Shown here piece by piece: positions 7,770 to 16,686 of a stretch of DNA of 49,692 nt. The notes under the pieces were generated by a model that was not told the DNA's origin, searched no databases, and was given only the letters and a program-made list of their open reading frames with translations. The stretch spans positions 1 through 49,692 of the forward strand of contig JADLES010000078.1 in assembly GCA_020845995.1 (NCBI GenBank). The letters are read 5' to 3'. The DNA comes from Burkholderiales bacterium (GTDB lineage: Bacteria > Pseudomonadota > Gammaproteobacteria > Burkholderiales > SG8-39). The number at the start of each line of letters is the position of its first letter. Position 1 is the stretch's first letter. Made by a program: the position numbers and the translations under genes.

Positions 7770-9305
7770 TTAGATCTTCTCCTCCTGGCGGCGCCAGTAC
7801 GGCTCGCGCAGCACGCGCCTCAGGACCTTGCCCACCGGGTTGCGCGGCAGCGCCTCCGCGAAGGCGACGGCGCGCGGCTTCATATAGGCCGGCAACCGCG
7901 CGGCGCACGCGGCAATCAGCGCTTCGGCCGAGAGCTGCGCGCCCGGCGCCGGCACGACGACGGCGGTCACCGCCTCGCCCCAGGTCGGATCGGGAACCCC
8001 GATCACCGCTGCTTCTTTCACGCCCTGGCAGGCCGCGAGCACTTCCTCGATGTCATTCGGATAAATGTTCTCACCGCCGCTGATGATCATGTCCTGCTTG
8101 CGGTCGACCAGGTACAGATAGCCGTCGTCGTCCATGCGGCCGAGGTCGCCGAGCGAAAACCACTCGCCCCGCTGCGCCGCCCTCGTGCGCTCGGGGTCCT
8201 CGTGGTAGCCGGAATATAGGCCCGGTCCGCGCACGAAAATCTCTCCGACCTCCCCTCGCGGCCGCTCCTCGCCGTCCTCGTCCAGTACGCGAATTTCCAC
8301 GTCCCTCATCGCGCGGCCCACCGTCCGCCGGCGCTCCGCGAGCTCGGGCGTGCTGACGCTGGTAATCATGCGCGTCTCCGTCGCGCCGTAGAACTCGTGC
8401 AGGATCGGGCCAAAGCGGGCCACCGCGCGGTCCTTCACCGCGGTCGGCAGCGGCGAGCCGCCGCTCAGCACCAGGCGCAGGCTGGAGGTGTCGTAGCGCT
8501 CATTGCCTTCGAGCGAGGTCAGCATCTGCACCATCGTCGGCACGAGGAACGAGTTCGTGACGCGATGCCGTTGCACGAGTTCCAGGTACTCCGACGGCTC
8601 GAAGCCGCGCGTGACGATGGCCGTTCCGCCAAGGTAGCAGGCGAGCGAGGCGTAGTCTCGTGGCGCCGAATGCCAGAAGGGACCCGGGTCGAGCGTAACA
8701 TCGTCGGGACCCAGCCCATAGGCGAGCGCCTTGTAGAGGTACCCGGTCACGATCGCGCGATGACTGACGAGCGCGCCCTTGGCGGGCCCCGTTGTGCCCG
8801 AGGTGTAGCCAATGTAGAGGATGTCCTCCGGGTCGAGACGTACGTCGGGCGGCACGGCGCCGCCTTCGGCCACGAGCGTCTCCATGCTCGGAAAGATGCC
8901 GTGCGCGCCATCCATCGTCCAGACCCGGTCGCCCAGCGCCGCGCGCGCCGCGGGCTCTAGCCCATCGAACAGCGGCGCGAATTCCCGGTCGATCAGCATC
9001 GCACTTGCGCCCGAGTGCAACAGCCGGTGGCCGATATCGGCGGATTTCAGATGGAAGTTCAACGGTACCTGCCACAGGCCGATGCGTGCCGCGGCAAAAT
9101 AGGCCTCTAGGTAAGCCGCCGAGCTCCGGCCGAGGATGGCCAGCCGCTGCCCCTTGCCCAAGCCCCGCGCCAGGAGCGCGTTGGCGAGGCGGTGCACCCT
9201 GCCGTTCAGCTCGTGGTAGGTCAACGTGCGCCCACCAGCCTCGACAATCGCCGGGCGCCCCGGGTACAACTGCGCGTTGCGCGGCAGCGCGCGGCCAAGC
9301 AACAT
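7770..9305 (-). CDS. AMP-forming acyl-CoA ligase (class I adenylate-forming)
   Basis: 511 residues. Motifs run in family order: the phosphate loop YTSGTTGPAKGAL near residues 170-180, YGATET near 300, the hinge region LGDLGRMDDDGYLYLVDRKQD near 390, and the C-terminal catalytic lysine in PRNPVGKVLRR near residue 500. It forms an acyl-CoA from a carboxylic acid, ATP and CoA in the cytoplasm. The neighbours (two MaoC-fold proteins and a Bug binding protein) suggest uptake, activation and hydration of an unsaturated or aromatic acid. The substrate is not known. Confidence 0.92.
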   Translation of the reverse strand: MLLGRALPRNAQLYPGRPAIVEAGGRTLTYHELNGRVHRLANALLARGLGKGQRLAILGRSSAAYLEAYFAAARIGLWQVPLNFHLKSADIGHRLLHSGASAMLIDREFAPLFDGLEPAARAALGDRVWTMDGAHGIFPSMETLVAEGGAVPPDVRLDPEDILYIGYTSGTTGPAKGALVSHRAIVTGYLYKALAYGLGPDDVTLDPGPFWHSAPRDYASLACYLGGTAIVTRGFEPSEYLELVQRHRVTNSFLVPTMVQMLTSLEGNERYDTSSLRLVLSGGSPLPTAVKDRAVARFGPILHEFYGATETRMITSVSTPELAERRRTVGRAMRDVEIRVLDEDGEERPRGEVGEIFVRGPGLYSGYHEDPERTRAAQRGEWFSLGDLGRMDDDGYLYLVDRKQDMIISGGENIYPNDIEEVLAACQGVKEAAVIGVPDPTWGEAVTAVVVPAPGAQLSAEALIAACAARLPAYMKPRAVAFAEALPRNPVGKVLRRVLREPYWRRQEEKI

Positions 9306-9320
9306 GCGCGGCTCCGCTAC

Positions 9321-9764
9321 CTAGCCCGCCGCGGGCGGGAACTCCGCCATCGATTCGCCGCGCGCAACGATCTCGCTCCTCTGGTTGGTCATGACGATGT
9401 CGATCATGAGGAAGCAGCCGTGCTTGGTCTGCCTCTTCAGCTTCACGCGACCGGTAGGTTGAATGGTGTCGCCCGGTTTCACTGGAATCAGCCAGCGCGT
9501 CTCCAGGCGCTTGTGTACTCCGCCCCGGGGCATCAGCCAGTCGTTCAGCATCCGGCTCATCAGACTGAAATGCGACATGCCATGCATGATGATCCCGCCG
9601 AACTGAGTCTTGCCGAAGCTGCCCTCCATGTACCTGTCGTCGAGGTGCAGCGGGTTGTGATCGTACGACGCCTCGCAGAAATCCTTGATGGTCTGGCGCG
9701 TGGGCGCGAAAACCGGACCGGTGATTTCCGTGCCGACCTCGATCCTGTCGAAATTCCGGTTCAT
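9321..9764 (-). CDS. MaoC-family dehydratase/hydratase subunit
   Basis: 147 residues of hot-dog fold. The (R)-hydratase motif is visible: DHNPLHLDD near residues 44-52, then FGGIIMHGMSHF, with the Asp and His expected of an active subunit. It starts 3 nt after the stop of the next upstream gene, a second MaoC-like protein that lacks the motif histidine. The two probably form a heterodimer with one active and one structural half, acting on an enoyl-CoA made by the adjacent ligase. Confidence 0.85.
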   Translation of the reverse strand: MNRNFDRIEVGTEITGPVFAPTRQTIKDFCEASYDHNPLHLDDRYMEGSFGKTQFGGIIMHGMSHFSLMSRMLNDWLMPRGGVHKRLETRWLIPVKPGDTIQPTGRVKLKRQTKHGCFLMIDIVMTNQRSEIVARGESMAEFPPAAG

Positions 9765-9767
9765 GGG

Positions 9768-10259
9768 CTACTCCGGGCGGATGGTCCAGCCGCGGCCCGA
9801 GCAGATCACCTGGCCATGCTGGTTGAAGAACACGTTGTCGTGGATCACGAACAGGCGGTCCTTCTTGATGAACTTGTCCAGCGCGCGAGCCTGCAGCGTG
9901 ATCGTGTCGCCGGGCCGTGCGTGCACGTTGTAGCTCCAGGACTGCCCCGCGTTGATGGTGCCGGGCGCGCGCATGTAGTAGTTGATCGGCGTGCAGGTGA
10001 ACATCAGCAGGATATGGACGTACGACGGCGCGACGATGCCCTTGTGCGGCGTCTTGCTCGCGTAAGCCTCGTCGAAGTAGAGCGGATTCAGGTCGCCGAC
10101 GGCGCGGCACAGCCGCTGGATTTCTTCCAGTTGCAGCGTATGCGGCAGCGTCTCGATCGGCTCGCCAGGGACGATCTGGTCCCAGATCTTGCGGATCGCC
10201 TGGTGCTTCCAGAAGTCTGTCTCGGTGAGGTGCGGGGGCGCGTCCTGGGGGTTGGTCAT
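9768..10259 (-). CDS. MaoC N-terminal-like (FAS1-like) dehydratase subunit
   Basis: 163 residues from the ATG at 10259 (MTNPQDAPPHL). The hot-dog core is recognisable in GDLNPLYFDEAYA and IVAPSYVHI. The position of the hydratase-motif histidine is tyrosine (NPLY instead of NPLH), so this subunit is probably not itself catalytic. It sits 3 nt upstream of the active-looking MaoC gene and begins the minus-strand operon that faces the IclR regulator. Confidence 0.8.
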   Translation of the reverse strand: MTNPQDAPPHLTETDFWKHQAIRKIWDQIVPGEPIETLPHTLQLEEIQRLCRAVGDLNPLYFDEAYASKTPHKGIVAPSYVHILLMFTCTPINYYMRAPGTINAGQSWSYNVHARPGDTITLQARALDKFIKKDRLFVIHDNVFFNQHGQVICSGRGWTIRPE

Positions 10260-10363
10260 GGCTTTTCCGGAACGAGTTAGAATGACCGCCAGGCGAACAC
10301 TCCCGACCGTCTGATGGCCATCGTGAACCCAGCCAAGGCAATCTGTCAACCCCGGCAGGGGCG

Positions 10364-11146
10364 ATGACGGGCCACGACGCCGAGCGTTACGTGCGCGGCT
10401 TCGCGCGGGGACTCGAGGTGCTCGAGGCGATGGGCCAGGGACCCGCACGCAAGACTCTCGCGGAGGTCGCCAGTTTGTGCGGCCTGCCGCGCAGCGTGGC
10501 CAAGCGTCTGCTGCTGACGCTCGTTGCCCAGCGCTTCGCCCGGGAGGACGGCCGACGCTACTGGCTGACGCCCAAGGCGCTGCGACTCGGCCTCACCTAC
10601 CTGTATTCACTCCCCTTCTGGCGCCAGGCGCAGCTGGTGCTGGAAGAGTTGCGCGGCGAGTGCGGCGAGTCCTGCGCGATGGCGGTGCTCGACGACGAGG
10701 ACATTGTCTACGTCGTGCGGATCCCCGCGCGCCGGATGCTCGCCACCAACCTCACCATCGGCAGCCGCATTCCAGCACACGCCGTGTCCCTGGGGCGCGT
10801 GCTGCTGGCCGGCCTCGACGACGAGGCGCTGCGCCGCTACCTGCGGGACGCTCGGCTCACCGCGTTCACGCCGCGAACCATCGTCGCGCCCGCGAGGCTG
10901 GCCACGGCGCTCGAGGCGGTGCGTGCGAAAGGCTACGCCTGGATCGACTCGGAGCTGGACGACGCGATCTGCGGGATCGCGGTCCCGGTGCGCGATGAGG
11001 AAGGTCACGTCGTCGCGGCGATCAATGTCAGCCTGACCGCGGGCAGTTTCACCGAAACCACCGCGCGCAAGCGTTTTCTGGCCTTGCTGCGCCGCGCCGC
11101 GGTCAAGATCCGCACCTCTACGCTGGGCGGGCCGCCCGCGATCTGA
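10364..11146 (+). CDS. IclR-family transcriptional regulator
   Basis: 260 residues: an N-terminal winged helix (ARGLEVLEAM, TLAEVASLCGLPRSVAKRLL, residues about 8-65) and a C-terminal GAF-like effector domain (SCAMAVLDDEDIVYVVRI, HAVSLGRVLLAGL, GIAVPVRDEEGHVVAAINVS). This is the PcaR/IclR pattern typical of aromatic and organic-acid catabolism. It is divergent from the ligase/MaoC/Bug operon across a 104-bp spacer and is its likely local regulator. Confidence 0.9.
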   Translation: MTGHDAERYVRGFARGLEVLEAMGQGPARKTLAEVASLCGLPRSVAKRLLLTLVAQRFAREDGRRYWLTPKALRLGLTYLYSLPFWRQAQLVLEELRGECGESCAMAVLDDEDIVYVVRIPARRMLATNLTIGSRIPAHAVSLGRVLLAGLDDEALRRYLRDARLTAFTPRTIVAPARLATALEAVRAKGYAWIDSELDDAICGIAVPVRDEEGHVVAAINVSLTAGSFTETTARKRFLALLRRAAVKIRTSTLGGPPAI

Positions 11147-11184
11147 CCGCCGCCGAGGCGATCGAGAACGGGTTTCACTCCGGA

Positions 11185-11245
11185 TCCGCAGCCTGCGGAA
11201 ATCGCCCCGTCTCGCGGTGCGATAACGCGAACCGCTCGCGGTTCG
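11185..11245. terminator. Two GC hairpins between convergent genes
   Basis: TCCGCA-GCC-TGCGGA (11185-11199) and CGAACCGC-TC-GCGGTTCG (11228-11245) lie between the convergent IclR and lipocalin-like genes. Neither has a U-tract, so termination in either direction is plausible but not shown. The rest of this 105-bp gap shows nothing else. Confidence 0.4.
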
Positions 11246-11251
11246 TCGATG

Positions 11252-12259
11252 CTAAAGTTTCATCGGCTTCCAGTAGCCGGTGAGTTCGAGGTAGCCGCGC
11301 CCTGCCTCACGCCCGTCGCGCAGCGCGCGGACTGCGCCTTCCCAATAGATGGTGCCGGTGCTCGCGCGCGCATCGAGCTCCTGGTCGTCCATGAGGGGCA
11401 GCAGGCTCAGCACCTGATCCTTCGCCCTTACTTTCATCCCGACCGGGTAAACGGTTCCGGTCCTGGGCGATTTCCACTCCTTCAGGACTTCGAACGAAAC
11501 CCCGGGGGGAGCGAAAACGGGCTTGCCGTCCCTGCCGCGCATGCGGAAGGCCATGAGCGCGCTGCCGTCGTCCAGGTTGAGGCCGCACCAGTCCCAGCCA
11601 GCGGCCTCGGCGGCCATGTACTGGCTCGACCATTCGTGGTCCAGCCAGGCCGTGCCGGTCACCGGCTGACCGTTCGCGGTTCCCCGCACCTTGAGCTGCG
11701 GCCGGCTGTAATAGTAGGAAGCCTCCTCGGGGCGGCGGCCCTTGCGGCTGAAGCCGGATTGACCCTGGAGAAGCGGTTTGTCTTTGGCTTCGAACTGCAG
11801 CTCGAGGGAAAAGCCCCGTGCCTGTATGCGCGTCTGATAGAGGTCCTTATCCAGGGAGAGAAACCAGTCGTCCAGCCAGACATTCGTGCTCCCCTCCTTG
11901 GTCCCCGCGAGGTCGAGCGCGGTGCGCGCGGCGCGCTCCTCGTGGCGCAGCCGGCCGTGGCGCGGATCGGCGAGCGCGGCGTGCGCGAGGATGATCTGCC
12001 GCGGGGTGAAGCGGCTGGGGTTGGCGGTCTCGATGTCAGGCCGCGCCCGGAAGAACGTCAGCTGGAAGCCGAAATCCTCGCCCTTCTGGGTCTTGAGCCA
12101 GCCGGTCACGTACCACCACTCCTGCCGGTAGTCCGGATGCGCGCCGTGGTCGCGCGGAAAGGAAAGCGCGTGGTTCGGCGTGACCTCCGGGTATTTCACC
12201 TGGGCAAGAGCCGAAACCGGCAGGAGCAGTCCCAGGCCCAGCAGCTCCCTCCGGTTCAC
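11252..12259 (-). CDS. AttH/CrtC-like lipocalin-domain protein, exported
   Basis: 335 residues with GTG start at 12259, overlapping the stop of the upstream permease gene by GTGA. The N-terminus (VNRRELLGLGLLLPVSALAQ) is a short twin-Arg-like or Sec signal. Then come features of the AttH/CrtC lipocalin pair: HPDYRQEWWYVTGWL near residue 45, and WLDHEWSSQYMAAEAAGWDWCGLNLDDG in the middle, a charged/Trp-rich pocket region. Proteins of this family often sit beside LolC/FtsX-like permeases. A periplasmic role in lipid or hydrophobic-compound handling is inferred. Confidence 0.8.
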   Translation of the reverse strand: MNRRELLGLGLLLPVSALAQVKYPEVTPNHALSFPRDHGAHPDYRQEWWYVTGWLKTQKGEDFGFQLTFFRARPDIETANPSRFTPRQIILAHAALADPRHGRLRHEERAARTALDLAGTKEGSTNVWLDDWFLSLDKDLYQTRIQARGFSLELQFEAKDKPLLQGQSGFSRKGRRPEEASYYYSRPQLKVRGTANGQPVTGTAWLDHEWSSQYMAAEAAGWDWCGLNLDDGSALMAFRMRGRDGKPVFAPPGVSFEVLKEWKSPRTGTVYPVGMKVRAKDQVLSLLPLMDDQELDARASTGTIYWEGAVRALRDGREAGRGYLELTGYWKPMKL

Positions 12260-14727
12260 CAGTCCTCCTTGACCGCGCGTACGGGGCCCATGCCGGTCGC
12301 CTCGCGGCCCGAGAGCATCGCCGTGAGCGAAGACAGCACGATGAGCGCGAGCGACAGCCCCGCGAGCAGCAGCGCGGGCAGGTGCACGTCCATGCTCCAG
12401 TGGAACGACTGGCGGTTGACGACGTGGATCAGCACCAGGCTGATGGCACCGCCCAGGACGAGGCCGACCGCGACCCCCAGCACCGCGAGCAGCGCGCCCT
12501 CGGCGGCGAGCATGGCGCCGACCTGCCGGCGGGTCATGCCCAGGTGCCGCAGCATGCCGAATTCGCGGCGGCGCGCGAGCACGATCGCCGCCATGCTGGA
12601 GGAGAGCCCGAACAGGCCCACCAGGACGGCCACCGCCTCCAGCGCGTAGGTGACGGCGAAACTTCGGTCGAAGATCGCCAGCGACGCCCTGCGGACCTCG
12701 CCCGCGCCGGCGATCTCGAGCAGCTCGCCTCCGGGGAGCGCGCGCAGCGCGGCGGCGAGCGCGGCTGCCTCGACGCCGGGCTTGAGCCACAGCGCGGCGT
12801 CGTTCGCGCGCCGGTCGCCCGTGAGCGCCGCGTACACCGAACGCTCGATGACGATGGCGCCATGCTGGCGCGCGTAGTCCCGCCAGACTCCCGCCACGAC
12901 AAACGGGTGCGCTGTTCCGCCCAATGGGAGTCGGATTTCCCTGCCGGGGAAAAAACCATAAAGGTCCGCGATCGCCTCGGAAACCCACGCGGGCGGCGGA
13001 TCGCCCGCCTTGCGCTCGTAGGCCGCGCCCATCGCCGGGAAGCGCACCGAGGCATCGCGATCCACGCCCTCGCGCGCGAGCAGCGCGACCGGCGGCCGCC
13101 CCGGGTCGAGGACGACGCGCGAGCTGCGCAGGAACACCGCGCGCTCGACCTGCGGCAGCGCGCGCACGCGCGCTTCCAGCTCCGGGTCGACCCAGGACGT
13201 CTCGCCCGAGGCCGTGGTGCGGAAATACAGGTCCGCGGGCAGCACCGCGCCCAGCCACTCGTCCACCGAACTGCGGAAGGAGGCCACCATGATCGCCATC
13301 GCCGCCATCAGCGAGAAGCTGGCGACGATGGCGGCGAGGCTCACCGCCGCCTGGCCCGGAGCACCGCGCAGCTGCGCGAGCGCGAGGGCCGTGGGAACGT
13401 GGGCAGGGTTCGCCAGGCCGAAAACTTTTTCGGCGACCCACGGCATCAACAGGACCCCGCCGAGCAACAGGCAGGCGATGGCGAGGTAACCCGCCAGGGG
13501 AATTCCATGGACCGGCCCAAGCCAGGTCAGACCGAACCCCGATGAGATCAGCAACGTTCCCGGCCATAGAGCGACCGCGCGCGCGAACATCGCCTGCTCG
13601 TCGCCGCCCTTGAGCGCCTGCGCGGGCGCCGTGCGCGCCGCATCCAGCGCCGGCGGCAGCGCGCCGGCGACGGCGATGGCCACGCCGCCGAGCGCGTAGG
13701 CGAGCGCCGCCCCCGCGGAGAACGTCAGCTCCGGCGTCATGCCGCGGAACATGCCCGCGCCCAGGTCCGCGCCCGCGACGCGTACGGCCGCGAGCGCGAA
13801 CGCATGGCCGAGGGCGATGCCGAGCAATCCGCCGAGCGCGCCCAGCGCCGCCGCCTCGGCGAGCACCAGCCGCGCCACGCCGCCCCGGCGCAGGCCGAGC
13901 ACCCGCAGCAGCGCGTGCTCGCGGCGCCGGCGCGCCACTTCCAGCGCCTGCGCGGAGAACACGAGGAAACCGCCGGTGAAAAGCGCCACCAGCGCGAGCA
14001 CGTTCAGGTTGACCCGGTAGGCACGCGAGAGGCTGGCGCCTGTCTCCTCGACCGCGTCGAGCGTGGCGACGTAGGCGCCCTCGGGGAGCAGCGCGGCGAT
14101 CCTCGCGCGCATCTGCTCGCGGTCGGCCCCGGGCGCGAGGCGCAGGTCGATCCGGTTCAGCTCGCCCAGCCGCCCGAGCCGCCATTGCGCGGTGGCGATG
14201 TCGGTGAGGGCCGTGCTGCCCCGCAGGCCGGAGATCGCGCCTGCGACGCGCAGCTCGTGCACCCGCGTCCCGGAGACGATCCTCAGGTTTTTCCCCCCGA
14301 GCTGCGCGAAGGCGCTCGGCGACAGGAACGCCACGTCCGGCTTCAGCAGCTCCAGGCGCATCGCCGGATCCTCGGCGAAGAGCGCGGGCTGGATCAGCGC
14401 CGCGCGCAGCGCATCGAGGCCGACCAGGCGGATCGACTGCCGCGAGCCCGGGATCGAGGCCTCCACCTCCAGCACCGGGCTCGCCACCGCGACGCCGGGC
14501 AGCCGTGCGATGTGCGCGTATACCTCCTCGGGAAGACCAGCTCTCCCGCCACGCACTTCCAGGTCGGCCTCGCCCGCCAGCGTGCGCACGCCCGCGGCGA
14601 GTTCCTCGATCGCGGCGCGGTTGACCAGGTGCACGGCGTAGCCGAGCGCGACGCCGAGCGCGATGGCGAGGAGCGACAGCAGCATCCGCCCCCGGGCGTG
14701 CAGGAAAAGAACGCTAAGCCGGAACAT
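12256..14727 (-). CDS. FtsX-family ABC transporter permease (two-domain)
   Basis: 823 residues. It has an N-terminal membrane segment followed by a periplasmic MacB-like domain. A first FtsX block lies near residues 240-360 (LVALFTGGFLVFSAQALEVARRRREHALLRVLGLRR), further membrane segments follow, then a second periplasmic domain and a C-terminal FtsX block (FGMLRHLGMTRRQVGAML). This is the long permease form found with a separate ATPase and an AttH-type protein. AttH is coupled downstream, but the gene upstream is a kinase-like protein, not an ATPase, so the energising subunit must be elsewhere. Confidence 0.88.
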   Translation of the reverse strand: MFRLSVLFLHARGRMLLSLLAIALGVALGYAVHLVNRAAIEELAAGVRTLAGEADLEVRGGRAGLPEEVYAHIARLPGVAVASPVLEVEASIPGSRQSIRLVGLDALRAALIQPALFAEDPAMRLELLKPDVAFLSPSAFAQLGGKNLRIVSGTRVHELRVAGAISGLRGSTALTDIATAQWRLGRLGELNRIDLRLAPGADREQMRARIAALLPEGAYVATLDAVEETGASLSRAYRVNLNVLALVALFTGGFLVFSAQALEVARRRREHALLRVLGLRRGGVARLVLAEAAALGALGGLLGIALGHAFALAAVRVAGADLGAGMFRGMTPELTFSAGAALAYALGGVAIAVAGALPPALDAARTAPAQALKGGDEQAMFARAVALWPGTLLISSGFGLTWLGPVHGIPLAGYLAIACLLLGGVLLMPWVAEKVFGLANPAHVPTALALAQLRGAPGQAAVSLAAIVASFSLMAAMAIMVASFRSSVDEWLGAVLPADLYFRTTASGETSWVDPELEARVRALPQVERAVFLRSSRVVLDPGRPPVALLAREGVDRDASVRFPAMGAAYERKAGDPPPAWVSEAIADLYGFFPGREIRLPLGGTAHPFVVAGVWRDYARQHGAIVIERSVYAALTGDRRANDAALWLKPGVEAAALAAALRALPGGELLEIAGAGEVRRASLAIFDRSFAVTYALEAVAVLVGLFGLSSSMAAIVLARRREFGMLRHLGMTRRQVGAMLAAEGALLAVLGVAVGLVLGGAISLVLIHVVNRQSFHWSMDVHLPALLLAGLSLALIVLSSLTAMLSGREATGMGPVRAVKEDW

Positions 14728-14751
14728 CCTCCGCGGGCGCGATCCGGCGCC

Positions 14752-15570
14752 TCAGGCGCCGCCGGTCTCGGCCACGTGCAGATGGTTCTCCAGCACGCGC
14801 ACCCCCTTGATGCGCCTGGCGATGTCGCTGCAGGCTTCGCTTTGCTCGATGTAGTCGACGGTGCCGCGCAGGCTCACGTGGCCCGCGTTCGCCTCCACGC
14901 GCACCAGGCAGTGCGCGGTGGCGCTGTGCGTGCGCAGCGCGGCGCGCACGTGGTGCGAGAGCGCCACATCGCGCAGCTTCGCGCGCGAGGTCTCGGTCTC
15001 GGCGAACTCGGGCGATTTCACCATCTCGACGATCTCCTCGACGCAATGCTCGACCGACATGCGGTCGGTGTTGAAGCCCACGTCGTATTCGTTGATGTCG
15101 CGCGGCTCGATGTGGAAATTGCGCCGCATCACGGCGCGCGCGGCCTCGTCGTTCTGGTCGACGATGCGCTGCACGCGCTCGGCATCCGAGCTGTCCAGGC
15201 GCTCCATCATGCGCTTCACCCGCGTGCGGCGCGACGCCGAGATGCAGACGCGGACGCAGTGCGGCACGTCCTTCAGCAGCGCGGTGGCGCCCCAGCCGCG
15301 CAGGATCAGCGCGTCCTCCGACTCGGCCATCGACAGGATCTCGTCGCAGGTGAGCAGCCGCAGGCCCACCTGGTCGGTGGTGAGGCGCTCGAGCAGCCCC
15401 TGCCTGCCCTCCAGGAAGCTGATGACGTGGCTCTTGCGGATGCGCGCGCGGTTGGCGAGGTGGTCGACGATCTCGTGATGCCGGACCTTCATCCCCAGCG
15501 CCTGCTCCAGGCCCGCGGCGACATCCCGCCCGAGCGACCCGATCTCGCGGTTCATGGCGATCAGCGGCAT
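14752..15570 (-). CDS. Cytidylate-kinase-like protein with C-terminal BON domain
   Basis: 272 residues. The N-terminal two thirds match the cytidylate-kinase-like family: MNREIGSLGRDVAAGL in place of a P-loop, RGWGA near residue 95, then VRVCISASRRTRVKRMM and the long lid-like helices. Residues about 200-268 look like a BON domain (LRTHSATAHCLVRVEANAGH, VSLRGTVDYIEQSEACSDI, GVRVLENHL). BON domains usually bind phospholipid or other ligands. Such a fusion suggests a nucleotide-linked sensor or membrane-associated kinase; the substrate is unknown. It ends 25 nt before the FtsX-type permease start and may share its transcript. Confidence 0.75.
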   Translation of the reverse strand: MPLIAMNREIGSLGRDVAAGLEQALGMKVRHHEIVDHLANRARIRKSHVISFLEGRQGLLERLTTDQVGLRLLTCDEILSMAESEDALILRGWGATALLKDVPHCVRVCISASRRTRVKRMMERLDSSDAERVQRIVDQNDEAARAVMRRNFHIEPRDINEYDVGFNTDRMSVEHCVEEIVEMVKSPEFAETETSRAKLRDVALSHHVRAALRTHSATAHCLVRVEANAGHVSLRGTVDYIEQSEACSDIARRIKGVRVLENHLHVAETGGA

Positions 15571-15624
15571 GGCCTTCCCCCTTCCGATCCGCGGATTCTA
15601 CCGGCAGTGTACCCTCTAGCCGAA

Positions 15625-16680
15625 GTGTCGCCACCTCCAGCGAACCGAACGGCGTCGCCCCGGACCGCGCTGCGGCGTCTGCGCTTCCGGCTCTACCTTC
15701 GCATCGTCGCCGCCAGCGCCGCGATCGGGTCGTGCTACGGGGCGGTCCTGGCGAAGGACCTCTTCCCGGTCTGGGGCAGCATGCTCATCGGCATGGCCAA
15801 CGGCGTCGGTATCGCCGGCTGCCTCGCCGGCATCGAGATTTTCCTGCTGCGCGAGGGTTCGGCCATGAAGCACCTGCTGCGGCTGCCCTTCGTGGCGGTG
15901 GTGGCGCTCAAGACCGTCGCCTACACCGGAGTGGTGTCGGCGTTCGTGATCCTGCTGCCGCGGCTGTTCGGCCAGTCGCCGCTCGAGCGCCACGCTGCGC
16001 TGCTCACCATCGGCGTTTCGCTGGGAATCACGCTGATCTTTGTCATCGCGCTGCAGGTGTCGGGACTGCTTGGACGGCGCACCTTCCGCAACCTGATTCT
16101 CGGACGCTACCGTAACCCGCGCGCCGAGCGGCGCTTTTTCCTGTTCGTCGACGTGGTCGGCTCGACCGCCATCGCCGAGCGTCTCGGGCCGCTGCAGGCG
16201 CACCGGTTTCTGTCGGCGGTGTTCAGCGCCGTCGCCGAGCCGGTGGCCGCGTGCCGCGGCGAGATCTACCAGTACATCGGCGACGAGATCGTGATCACCT
16301 GGAGCGAGTCGGAAGGCAGGCCCGAGGCGCGGCCGCTGCGCTGCTTCTTCCTGATGGAATCGTTCCTCGCCGAAGAGAAGGAGCATTTCCGCGCCGGATT
16401 CGCCGCCGAGCCGGGACTGCGCGCCGCGCTGCACCTGGGCGAGGTCATCGCCGGCGAGGTGGGCGAGGTGCGCCGCGCCATCGTCTACCACGGCGACGTG
16501 ATGAACACCGCCTCGCGGCTGGAGCAGGCGACGCGAGAACAGGGCTGCCGCTTCATTGCTTCGGCAGCGGCAATTGATTCTCTTGATTCAACAAACGAAT
16601 ATCAAATGACGGATCTGGGCATGTTGCCCCTGCGCGGTCGCAAGGCGCCGATCCGCGCCTGGGCGGTGGAGAGCCGCTGA
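15625..16680 (+). CDS. Membrane-anchored class III adenylate/guanylate cyclase
   Basis: About 351 residues. The frame has no ATG before the membrane region, so GTG at 15625 (or 15607) is taken as start; neither has a good ribosome site. Four or more membrane helices fill residues 20-150, followed by a class III cyclase domain: FLFVDVVGSTAIAERLG with the first metal aspartate, YQYIGDEIVITW with the second, and YHGDVMNTASRLE with the conserved Asn/Arg. The usual base-selecting lysine four residues before the second aspartate is Gln here. It probably makes cAMP in the cytoplasm. Codons at 16571-16612 are strikingly A/T-rich. Confidence 0.8.
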   Translation: MSPPPANRTASPRTALRRLRFRLYLRIVAASAAIGSCYGAVLAKDLFPVWGSMLIGMANGVGIAGCLAGIEIFLLREGSAMKHLLRLPFVAVVALKTVAYTGVVSAFVILLPRLFGQSPLERHAALLTIGVSLGITLIFVIALQVSGLLGRRTFRNLILGRYRNPRAERRFFLFVDVVGSTAIAERLGPLQAHRFLSAVFSAVAEPVAACRGEIYQYIGDEIVITWSESEGRPEARPLRCFFLMESFLAEEKEHFRAGFAAEPGLRAALHLGEVIAGEVGEVRRAIVYHGDVMNTASRLEQATREQGCRFIASAAAIDSLDSTNEYQMTDLGMLPLRGRKAPIRAWAVESR

Positions 16681-16686
16681 GGCGCC

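Noticed and set aside
13804-15600. Very long plus-strand open frame running into the cyclase gene
   Set aside because: The first 600 codons are antisense to the FtsX permease and the kinase-like gene; only the last part, after about 15607, is a real protein.
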